This document shows positions 1-5,838 of a stretch of 5,838 nucleotides of DNA, one piece after another. This DNA comes from URNF01 sp045649855 (GTDB lineage Bacteria > Bacillota > Clostridia > Oscillospirales > Acutalibacteraceae), in NCBI GenBank assembly GCA_045649855.1, contig JAZRQN010000117.1:1-5838 (forward strand), in the 5' to 3' direction. Made by a program: the position numbers and the translations under genes. The number at the start of each line of letters is the position of its first letter. Position 1 is the stretch's first letter. Below the pieces are notes generated by a model. It ran no database searches. It was not told where the DNA came from and saw nothing but the letters and a program-made list of their open reading frames with translations.

Positions 1-1535
1 TGGACAATGTGTGCAGTCGCTTTGGTTGCAGAACGTTCAAGATCGATCCCGACAACGGCTTTATCCTCAACGGGGAAGAATACCCCTTGCGCGGCGTATC
101 CCGCCATCAAGACAGATGGGGTGTCGGTAACGCGTTGTTGCCTGAACATCATGAAGAGGATATCGACCTTATCTGTGAAGTAGGCGCTACCACCATTCGT
201 CTGGCGCATTATCAGCACGATCAGTATTTCTATGATCTGTGTGATGAGCGCGGTCTGGTGATCTGGGCGGAAATTCCCTATATTTCCAAACATATGCCCG
301 GCGGTCGCGAGAACACCATTTCCCAGATGAAAGAACTCGTAGTACAAAACTATAACCACGCATCTATCGTGGTGTGGGGTCTTTCCAATGAGATTTCGAT
401 TGGCGGTTCGGACGACGATCTGCTGGAAAATCACCGCATCCTCAACGATATGGTGCATGAGATGGATAAGACCCGTCTGACCACTATTGCGGCGGTGTCT
501 ATGTGTAAAATGGATGACCCGTATTTACAGATTCCCGACGTGGTATCGTACAACCACTATTTCGGTTGGTACGGTGGCGACACCACCATGAACGGCCCGT
601 GGTTTGATAAATTCCACGCGACTCATCCCACCATTCCGATTGGCTGTTCCGAATACGGTTGTGAAGCGCTCAACTGGCACACCAGCGATCCCAAACAGGG
701 TGATTATACGGAAGAGTATCAGGCGTATTATCACGAAGAGTTGATCAAACAACTGTTCACCCGCAAATATATGTGGGCGACCCACGTGTGGAATATGTTT
801 GATTTCGGCGCAGATGCGAGAGCGGAGGGCGGCGAGAACGGACAGAACCACAAAGGTTTGGTTACCATTGACAGAAAGTACAAAAAAGACGCTTTCTACG
901 CATACAAAGCGTGGCTGTCGGATGAACCGTTCGTACACCTGTGCGGCAAGAGATACATCGACCGTGTGGAAGACGTTACCAAGGTAACGGTGTATTCCAA
1001 CCAGCCCGAGGTGGAACTGTTTGTCAACGGCGAGAGCATTGGCAAGAAGACTGCTCCCGATCATTTCTTCTATTTTGACGTGCAAAACGTCGGAGAGAGC
1101 ACTATCGTTGCCAAAGCGGGTGAACTTTCGGATGAAGGCACTATCCGCAAGGTGGACGAAATGAATATGGATTACGTCCTGGTAGAAAAAGGTGCTGTGC
1201 TCAACTGGTTCGACGTAGATGCGCCCGAAGGCAGATTTTCTTTGAATGATAAGATCTCGGACATCATGGGCTGCTTGCGCGGCAAATTGTGGTTTGTCCG
1301 TTTGGGTCTGACGCTGAAGAAGAAAATGGATGCGAATAAGAAAGAGAAAAAAGCCGGCGGTTTTGACGTGAACCTCAAAGATGCCGGTGGCAGCGGCATG
1401 ATGGAAATGCTGGGCGGATTTTCCGTGTTGCGCCTGTCCTCGATGATGGGTATGATGAACATCAGCTTTACCAAAGAAGAGTTGCTGAAACTGAACAAAC
1501 AGCTCAATCGCATCAGAAAACCAAAACAGAAATAA
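1..1535 (+). CDS. Glycoside hydrolase family 2 (beta-galactosidase-type), 5'-truncated by the window edge
   Basis: This is the C-terminal part of a GH2 retaining glycosidase, which hydrolyses terminal beta-linked sugars, probably beta-galactosides, most likely in the cytoplasm. The reading frame is open to the window edge, so the N-terminal sugar-binding and immunoglobulin-like domains lie upstream. The GTG at 9 falls inside the conserved run RFGCRTF and is not a real start. Counting that GTG as residue 1, residues ~8-303 form the TIM barrel, with LRGVSRHQDR (28-37), TIRLAHYQHDQ (62-72) and WAEIPYIS (86-93). The acid/base is Glu128 in WGLSNEIS and the nucleophile is Glu215 in GCSEYGCEA. Residues ~305-385 resemble the beta-sandwich domain (DUF4982 / Glyco_hydro2_C5 type) that follows the barrel in this subfamily. 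Residues ~395-508 are a tail with a Lys-rich stretch (437-448), a Gly/Met-rich segment (459-483) and a terminal helix. Both catalytic residues are present and the frame is unbroken, so it should be active. Substrate specificity (galactose, glucuronate or other) cannot be fixed from this fragment. Confidence 0.93.
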   Translation, partial: DNVCSRFGCRTFKIDPDNGFILNGEEYPLRGVSRHQDRWGVGNALLPEHHEEDIDLICEVGATTIRLAHYQHDQYFYDLCDERGLVIWAEIPYISKHMPGGRENTISQMKELVVQNYNHASIVVWGLSNEISIGGSDDDLLENHRILNDMVHEMDKTRLTTIAAVSMCKMDDPYLQIPDVVSYNHYFGWYGGDTTMNGPWFDKFHATHPTIPIGCSEYGCEALNWHTSDPKQGDYTEEYQAYYHEELIKQLFTRKYMWATHVWNMFDFGADARAEGGENGQNHKGLVTIDRKYKKDAFYAYKAWLSDEPFVHLCGKRYIDRVEDVTKVTVYSNQPEVELFVNGESIGKKTAPDHFFYFDVQNVGESTIVAKAGELSDEGTIRKVDEMNMDYVLVEKGAVLNWFDVDAPEGRFSLNDKISDIMGCLRGKLWFVRLGLTLKKKMDANKKEKKAGGFDVNLKDAGGSGMMEMLGGFSVLRLSSMMGMMNISFTKEELLKLNKQLNRIRKPKQK

Positions 1536-1544
1536 TGTTTTGTT

Positions 1545-1575
1545 AAAAGAGCGCAGACTGTGTCTGCGGTCTTTT
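1545..1575 (+). terminator. Intrinsic terminator after the GH2 gene
   Basis: Two 14-nt arms (1545-1558 and 1562-1575) pair around a TGT loop with a single G-G mismatch. The core is GCAGAC/GTCTGC, and the outer part pairs an A-run with the closing T-run CTTTTAG. It begins 10 bases after the GH2 stop codon, which fits a Rho-independent terminator. The U-tract is short because the T residues also pair with the upstream A-run. Confidence 0.8.
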
Positions 1576-1597
1576 AGTATGTGTCATATTTTCCGTA

Positions 1598-1626
1598 TTG
1601 CAATCATTGTCAAATTGTGGTATAAT
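1598..1626 (+). promoter_or_regulatory. Sigma-A-type promoter with extended -10 for the acyltransferase gene
   Basis: A consensus -10 TATAAT (1621-1626) is preceded directly by TGG (1618-1620), giving the extended -10 form TGnTATAAT. A -35-like TTGCAA (1598-1603, four of six consensus bases) lies upstream with an exact 17-bp spacer. Transcription would start near 1633, leaving a leader of about 30 nt before the ATG at 1662. This is too short for a riboswitch, and no operator-like inverted repeat overlaps the promoter. It lies just after the preceding terminator, so the downstream gene is probably transcribed on its own. Confidence 0.75.
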
Positions 1627-1650
1627 ACAGTATAAACATTTTAGGAATGT

Positions 1651-1656
1651 GAGGGG
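1651..1656 (+). promoter_or_regulatory. Ribosome binding site of the acyltransferase gene
   Basis: GAGGGG sits 5 nt before the ATG at 1662. The codon at 1650-1652 is an in-frame TGA, so no start further upstream is possible. The purine run and the upstream stop together fix this start. Confidence 0.65.
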
Positions 1657-1661
1657 TTTTA

Positions 1662-2777
1662 ATGGGGAAGAAAGCACGCAGTTCTAACATTGAATTGTAT
1701 CGCATTGTGATGATGTTGATCATCATCGCGCATCATCTGGTGGTCAACTCCGGTATTACCGCCAACTACAATTTTAAAGACGTTACTGACAATATGTGGT
1801 TTCTCATGTTGTTTGGATTTGGCGGAAAACCGATGATTGACGGCTTTTTGTTGATTACCGGATTTTTCACTATCAAAGGCAAATTCACCTTTGAAAAAGC
1901 ATTGAAAGTACTGTTTGAGATCGTCTTCTATAAGGTTGGATTTTATCTGCTGTTCGCCTTTTTGGGATTTCACGATCCGTCTTGGCGCGGGTTGCACGAT
2001 ACGTTCCTGTACGTGTTCCGTTCGGCACATACCGCTTTTCCGGCAACCTATTTTTGGCTGTACTGCTTGACGCCGTTCATCAATAAAATGGTGGAAGGTC
2101 TTGAAAAACGGCAATACCTAACGTTGATCGGCGTATTGATTACATACTATACCGTGATTTCTACCGTATTCGAAAAGATTGACACCTTCTCTGAACTCGG
2201 CTGGTATATTACGGTGTATCTCATCGGCGGCTATCTGCGCTTGTACGAGCCGCGCGTGTGGAACAAAGCATGGAAGAGCGGAATCTGGACACTCGGCGCT
2301 TTGGCCGCGTGTTTTGTCAGTATTGCGTGGATGGTCTGGCAGCATATGACGGGTCCGTGCAATTTGAGCATTTATTATTATGTAGCAAATGCACATAAGC
2401 CGCTCGGTCTGCTGTTGGCGGTTTGCTCGTTCCAGTTGTTCCGCCACCTGAAAATGCCGAACAGCCGCGTTATCAACACACTCGCCTCCTCTATTTTCGG
2501 TGTCTTGTTGATTCACGGCAACAGCGATCTGATGCGCAAAAAGCTGTGGGTCGATTGGCTGCGTATTCCGGAACTGTATGATTGGAAATGGTTGCCGCTG
2601 TATGCAGTTGGCTGTGTGTTCGCGATTTTTGTGGTGTGCACCGCCATGGATCAGGTGCGCATCCACCTCATCGAAAATCCGGTTTTCCGCGTGTATCGTT
2701 GGTTGGAGAATACACTGCGTGAAAAATTCTGCAAAAAGGATACGGAACAACCGGTCGAGGTGCAAAGCGTGCAGTAA
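1662..2777 (+). CDS. Acyltransferase family 3 membrane protein (OafA/WecH/Wzy-like O-acyltransferase)
   Basis: This 371-residue integral membrane protein resembles acyltransferase family 3 (Acyl_transf_3), whose members move acetyl, succinyl or similar groups onto sugars of surface polysaccharides, peptidoglycan, antibiotics or lipids. The N-terminus has the family signature SNIELYRIVMMLIIIAHHLV (residues 8-27). Arg14 and the pair His24-His25 are the usual candidate catalytic or acyl-donor contacts. A second hallmark, FGFGGKPMIDGFLLITGFF (51-69), follows. About ten membrane helices are visible, roughly at 14-30, 47-69, 84-101, 127-141, 152-169, 180-194, 207-226, 247-261, 272-287 and 311-330. 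The charged C-terminal tail (331-371) is probably cytoplasmic. The length is typical for a stand-alone member, with no fused SGNH esterase domain. The gene has its own promoter and is bracketed by terminators. Its substrate cannot be read from the sequence; O-acetylation of an envelope glycan is the most likely role by family and neighbourhood. Confidence 0.88.
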   Translation: MGKKARSSNIELYRIVMMLIIIAHHLVVNSGITANYNFKDVTDNMWFLMLFGFGGKPMIDGFLLITGFFTIKGKFTFEKALKVLFEIVFYKVGFYLLFAFLGFHDPSWRGLHDTFLYVFRSAHTAFPATYFWLYCLTPFINKMVEGLEKRQYLTLIGVLITYYTVISTVFEKIDTFSELGWYITVYLIGGYLRLYEPRVWNKAWKSGIWTLGALAACFVSIAWMVWQHMTGPCNLSIYYYVANAHKPLGLLLAVCSFQLFRHLKMPNSRVINTLASSIFGVLLIHGNSDLMRKKLWVDWLRIPELYDWKWLPLYAVGCVFAIFVVCTAMDQVRIHLIENPVFRVYRWLENTLREKFCKKDTEQPVEVQSVQ

Positions 2778-2845
2778 AAGTCTTTGCTGCATAAGGATGC
2801 ACAAGCAGGATCCGCGCGCACTCTAAAGAAAGATAGATATTCCCG

Positions 2846-2883
2846 AAAACTCCCAAGCGGACAGATGTCGCTTGGGAGTTTTT
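2846..2883 (+). terminator. Strong intrinsic terminator after the acyltransferase gene
   Basis: A perfect 14-bp inverted repeat (arms 2846-2859 and 2869-2882, core ACTCCCAAGCG) encloses a 9-nt loop and ends in TTTTT at 2879-2883. The matching AAAA at the outer end of the left arm would also let it work on the other strand. It lies about 70 bases after the acyltransferase stop codon. The bases between, 2778-2845, show no supported gene. Confidence 0.88.
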
Positions 2884-2930
2884 GTCAGATACGACCTTTT
2901 TCGTAGATATCTATTGTTTCTATCGCTTTT

Positions 2931-2960
2931 TTGTGTTAAAGTTATGAATGAATATATAAT
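2931..2960 (+). promoter_or_regulatory. Probable promoter for the YidC-like/phosphatase-superfamily fusion gene
   Basis: A consensus -10 TATAAT (2955-2960) lies in the AT-rich run AATATATAATTTAG. The best -35 candidate is TTGTGT (2931-2936), matching only the TTG half of the consensus, with an 18-bp spacer. A T-rich stretch upstream (2897-2933) could help polymerase binding. Transcription would start near 2967 and leave a leader of about 80 nt. The -10 is convincing and the -35 is weak, so the promoter may need an activator or be of modest strength. Confidence 0.5.
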
Positions 2961-2987
2961 TTAGAATGGCGTCGAATGCGATGATAA

Positions 2988-3012
2988 AAGTTCGGAAAAA
3001 GAAACCGAGCTT
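2988..3012 (+). other. Small hairpin in the leader of the fusion gene
   Basis: AAGTTCGG (2988-2995) pairs with CCGAGCTT (3005-3012) over 8 bp including one G-U pair, around the 9-nt loop AAAAAGAAA. It lies in the 5' leader, 23 nt upstream of the Shine-Dalgarno sequence. No T-run follows, so it is not a terminator, and it does not hide the ribosome binding site. It may only stabilise the mRNA or be chance. Confidence 0.3.
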
Positions 3013-3033
3013 GGCAAGACAAATGTCAGGCGG

Positions 3034-3040
3034 AAAGGGG
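3034..3040 (+). promoter_or_regulatory. Ribosome binding site of the fusion gene
   Basis: AAAGGGG lies 8 nt before the ATG at 3049. Reading upstream in the same frame, there is no ATG, GTG or TTG before an in-frame TAG at 2962-2964. The ATG at 3049 is therefore the first possible start. Confidence 0.6.
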
Positions 3041-3048
3041 AAGACGGG

Positions 3049-5829
3049 ATGTCATTTGGCACTATACTGTCGACCGTGTTTATCGGTCCTTTGAAGTTGT
3101 TGTTTGAAATTGTGTTCCAAACAGCGTATCGTTTCGTGCAACATCCGGGCTTATCTATTATTTTTTTGAGCCTGGTGATGAACGTTTTGGTGTTGCCGTT
3201 GTACAGACGTGCTGATGCCATGCAGGAAGCTGCAAGAGATATAGATGCAAAACTGCGTGACGGCGTTGCACACATCAAAAAGACGTTCAGCGGCGACGAG
3301 AAAATGATGATTTTGCAGGCCTACTATCGGCAGAACAATTATAAGCCTACCGATGCATTGAATGGTTCGGTATCGCTGCTGTTGGAAATCCCGTTCTTTA
3401 TGGCTGCATATCAGTTCTTGTCTCATCTGGAAGTGTTGCAAAACACGTCGTTTGGTCCGATTGCAAATCTGGGTGCGCCGGACGGCTTGCTGGTGATCGG
3501 CGGTCTCACGATCAACGTGTTGCCGATATTGATGACGCTGATCAATGTCATTGCCAGTGCGATTTATTTGAAGGGGTTCCCGCTGAAAACCAAGATCCAG
3601 TTGTATGGCATTGCGGCGTTCTTTTTGGTGTTTTTGTATACGTCGCCGTCCGGCCTTGTGTTTTACTGGACGCTCAACAATGTGTTCTCCTTGGTGAAAA
3701 ACCTGTTCTACAAAATTCAAAACCCACAACGCGTTGTGTTGATCCTGACATCGCTGTTCGGTGCGCTGATCATCGTGTACGGCGGCTTTTTCTTCCATGC
3801 GACTTCGTTGCGCCGCAAGGTGCTGTTGATGTTGCTGGGCGTTGCATTGCAACTGCCTGCTTTGATTGTGTTTCTCAAAAGCAAAATTCGGCTGCCGCAG
3901 GCGAAAACTCCTGCTGTTCACAATCGCAAGATGTTTGTGATTGGCGTATTGTTCCTCACCGTGCTGGTGGGCTTGTTGATTCCGTCCACCTACATCGCGG
4001 CATCTCCGCAGGAGTTTGTGGATATTACATACTATCACAATCCACTGTGGTATTTGGTCAGCAGTGCAAGTATGGCGGTGGGCACATTTCTGGTATGGGC
4101 AGGTGTGTTTTATTGGCTGGCAAGTGAAAAAGGCAAGGTGCTGTTTGATCGCTTGGTATGGGTGGCTTGCGGCTTGATGGTGGTCAACTATATGTTTTTT
4201 GGCACCAAACTGGGTAACCTGTCTTCCACTTTGCAGTATGATACCGGTTTGGGATTCCCCAAACCGGAACAATGGCTCAACCCGATTGTGCTGGTGTTGG
4301 CCGCAGTGGTGTTGTGGTTGGTTGTGGTAAAATGGAGAAAACTTGTGTTTTCCGTGCTGTTGACTGCAACAGTGGCTTGCGGCGTGATGGTCGGCATGAA
4401 CGTGGTCGGCATACAACGGCCTTTATCCGAGGTGAGAGTGGTACAAACAGGTGTCAAAGCCAATTTCAACCTGAGCACCGAGGGTAAAAATATTGTGGTT
4501 CTTTTCCTCGATCGAGCCATGAATGAGTATTTTCCGTATCACTTAGCGGAAAAACTGGAACTGGCAAGACAGTTTGGCGGCTTTGTCAACTATACCAACA
4601 CGATTTCATTTGCAGGCGCGACCAACTTTGCAGTGCCTGCGCTGGTAGGTGGGTATGAATATACCCCTGTTGAGATCAACAAACGCGATACCGAAACGTT
4701 GGTTTCCAAACAGAACGAAGCACTCAAAGTGATGCCGAGTATTTTTGCGGAAAACGGATATGACGTTACGGTGTGTGATCCGCCGTACGCAAACTATGCG
4801 TGGAATGCGGACATCTCCATCTATAAAGGTATGGAAAATGTGAAAGGCTATGTGACCAAAGGCGCTTTCACCGAGGTGGACAATAAAGCGGCGGAAATCA
4901 ACAGTAACCATCGCAATTTCTTCTGTTTCAGTTTGATGAAAACGATGCCGGTCGTGATGCAGTATGCGATGTATAACGAGGGGTCGTACAATCAGGCGAA
5001 GATGGTTGGCGAAGAAATGATATATACGTCTCAGACCCCCATCGATCAGAACCAGTCTGAGGGTATCCGCAAGAAGTTTATGGACTCCTATAACGTGCTT
5101 ACCAATCTGTCGAATATCACCAATATTACTCAAGGGGAACAGGACACCTTCTTGTTTATGGCGAATGATACTACGCATGAGCCGATGTTGCTGTCGTTAC
5201 CGGATTACAAGCCTGCTATGGTGGTCAACAACATGGAAGAAGAGCAACAAAATCCTCACACGTCCACCTTTGACGGCAGAACACTGGAGATTGAAAATTA
5301 TAATCAGATGATTCACTATCATACAGGTATGGCTACCATGCTGGAACTCGGCAAGTGGTTCGATTATCTGCGTGAGCAGGGTGTGTATGACAACACCAAG
5401 ATTATTATCGTCGCGGACCACGGTCGTGATTTGGGACATTTTCAGGATGAACTGTACGATGGTTCGCATAATGTGGAAGAGTATATGCCGCTGTTGTTGG
5501 TGAAAGATTTTGGCAGAGAAGATGAACCGGTGGAGTACGATTCCACCTTTATGACCAATGCAGACGTGCCGACACTGGCTTGCCAAGATGCGATTGAAAA
5601 CCCTGTCAATCCGTATACCGGCAAACCTATCAACGACGATGAGAAGTATGCGCATCCGCAGTATGTGATGAAGTCCTACGAATGGGAAACTACCGGTACT
5701 GCGCAGAATACCACTTTCCCGGAGTCGCTGTGGTCGCGGGTGGATGCGAACGGAAACGTGTGGAACCGGGGGAGCTGGGAACATTATCCGGAAGCAGTGG
5801 TGCTCAAAGAGTATAAATTCCCGAATTGA
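3049..5829 (+). CDS. Fusion membrane protein: YidC/Oxa1-like domain + polytopic membrane domain + extracytoplasmic sulfatase/LTA-synthase-like domain
   Basis: This 926-residue protein has three parts. Residues ~1-225 match the YidC/Oxa1/Alb3 core. An amphipathic N-terminal segment leads into helices at 33-52, 109-124, 152-172, 184-200 and 202-220, with a charged cytoplasmic hairpin at 53-105. Family motifs include EIPFFMAAY (113-121, compare QMPIFLALY in E. coli YidC) and SPSGLVFYW (199-207, compare FPSGLVLYY). Asn45 stands where YidC has its groove arginine. Residues ~228-453 hold about seven further helices (228-249, 257-275, 294-311, 333-356, 364-384, 411-427, 431-453). Their charge pattern places the C-terminal domain outside. 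Residues ~478-820 form an alkaline-phosphatase-superfamily domain. The first metal ligand is Asp488 in VVLFLDRA, the candidate nucleophile is Thr525 in FAGATNFAVP, and His710 (NDTTHEP) and Asp790-His791 (IIIVADHGRD) are further ligands. There is no sulfatase C-x-P-x-R motif, so a phospho-group transferase or phosphatase on an envelope polymer is more likely than a sulfatase. Residues ~830-926 are a soluble tail of unknown role. The start is fixed by an upstream in-frame stop. Domain calls are firm; the reaction and the role of the YidC part are inference. Confidence 0.9.
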   Translation: MSFGTILSTVFIGPLKLLFEIVFQTAYRFVQHPGLSIIFLSLVMNVLVLPLYRRADAMQEAARDIDAKLRDGVAHIKKTFSGDEKMMILQAYYRQNNYKPTDALNGSVSLLLEIPFFMAAYQFLSHLEVLQNTSFGPIANLGAPDGLLVIGGLTINVLPILMTLINVIASAIYLKGFPLKTKIQLYGIAAFFLVFLYTSPSGLVFYWTLNNVFSLVKNLFYKIQNPQRVVLILTSLFGALIIVYGGFFFHATSLRRKVLLMLLGVALQLPALIVFLKSKIRLPQAKTPAVHNRKMFVIGVLFLTVLVGLLIPSTYIAASPQEFVDITYYHNPLWYLVSSASMAVGTFLVWAGVFYWLASEKGKVLFDRLVWVACGLMVVNYMFFGTKLGNLSSTLQYDTGLGFPKPEQWLNPIVLVLAAVVLWLVVVKWRKLVFSVLLTATVACGVMVGMNVVGIQRPLSEVRVVQTGVKANFNLSTEGKNIVVLFLDRAMNEYFPYHLAEKLELARQFGGFVNYTNTISFAGATNFAVPALVGGYEYTPVEINKRDTETLVSKQNEALKVMPSIFAENGYDVTVCDPPYANYAWNADISIYKGMENVKGYVTKGAFTEVDNKAAEINSNHRNFFCFSLMKTMPVVMQYAMYNEGSYNQAKMVGEEMIYTSQTPIDQNQSEGIRKKFMDSYNVLTNLSNITNITQGEQDTFLFMANDTTHEPMLLSLPDYKPAMVVNNMEEEQQNPHTSTFDGRTLEIENYNQMIHYHTGMATMLELGKWFDYLREQGVYDNTKIIIVADHGRDLGHFQDELYDGSHNVEEYMPLLLVKDFGREDEPVEYDSTFMTNADVPTLACQDAIENPVNPYTGKPINDDEKYAHPQYVMKSYEWETTGTAQNTTFPESLWSRVDANGNVWNRGSWEHYPEAVVLKEYKFPN

Positions 5830-5838
5830 GAAACTTCC

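Noticed and set aside
9..11. GTG at position 9 as the start of the GH2 gene
   Set aside because: The frame is open to the window edge, and the codon lies inside the conserved block before RFGCRTF. The gene is cut by the window and does not start here.
525..1085. Minus-strand open frame opposite the GH2 gene
   Set aside because: It overlaps conserved catalytic-domain codons on the + strand and has no family resemblance or ribosome binding site.
2118..2804. Minus-strand open frame opposite the acyltransferase gene
   Set aside because: It is an antisense shadow of a clear membrane-protein gene, rich in His, Gln and Arg, with no motifs.
2578..2826. Small + strand open frame overlapping the 3' end of the acyltransferase gene
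   Set aside because: It lies in another frame of the acyltransferase gene. The short stretch past that stop codon (MHKQDPRAL) has no ribosome binding site.
3018..3027. Palindrome GACAAATGTC as an operator
   Set aside because: The arms are only 4 bp with a 2-nt centre, which is easily chance, and it does not overlap the promoter.
2778..3048. Intergenic stretch searched for tRNA, small RNA or riboswitch
   Set aside because: Apart from the terminator, promoter elements and a small hairpin, no cloverleaf, conserved riboswitch core or repeat could be seen.
3151..4416. Long open frame on the minus strand (421 codons) opposite the fusion gene
   Set aside because: Its translation is extremely rich in His and Gln with no recognisable motif, as expected from the antisense of Leu/Val-rich membrane helices. 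It lies wholly inside a well-supported + strand gene.
4774..4788. CDPPY (residues 576-580) of the fusion protein as a sulfatase C-x-P-x-R formylglycine motif
   Set aside because: The essential Arg is Tyr. The segment lies 88 residues after the first metal ligand, too far for the nucleophile, and Thr525 is better placed.

Overview
The window looks like the chromosome of a Gram-positive, anaerobic gut-type bacterium, most likely Bacillota class Clostridia. This is inferred from protein style (a LacZ-like GH2 enzyme with a clostridial-looking C-terminal tail, and a five-helix YidC-type domain with no large periplasmic domain), short AT-rich intergenic regions, sigma-A-type promoters and strong intrinsic terminators. 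No database search was possible, so the taxonomy is tentative. All three genes are on the + strand and together cover almost the whole window. No tRNA, rRNA, CRISPR array or mobile element was seen.

Layout. Positions 1-1535 hold the 3' part of a glycoside hydrolase family 2 (beta-galactosidase-type) gene, cut by the window edge but keeping the whole catalytic barrel. An intrinsic terminator follows at 1545-1575. A good promoter (extended -10) at 1598-1626 drives an acyltransferase family 3 membrane protein at 1662-2777. A perfect 14-bp terminator hairpin lies at 2846-2883. After a weaker promoter and a roughly 85-nt leader comes a 926-residue membrane protein at 3049-5829, and the window ends 9 bases after its stop codon. 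The terminators and promoters suggest three separate transcription units rather than one operon.

The most interesting object is the last gene. Its first ~225 residues are a recognisable YidC/Oxa1/Alb3 insertase-type domain. This is followed by about seven more membrane helices and then an extracytoplasmic alkaline-phosphatase-superfamily (sulfatase / LTA-synthase-like) domain with its metal ligands in place. The YidC-like part has Asn where known YidC proteins carry the groove arginine, so it may have been repurposed.

Taken together, the acyltransferase and the fusion protein suggest a cell-envelope or surface-glycan modification locus. One would O-acylate a glycan, and the other may transfer or remove a phosphate- or sulfate-linked group on an envelope polymer. 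The GH2 enzyme is probably a glycan-degrading neighbour and not a partner. The functional link between the genes is inference from adjacency only.
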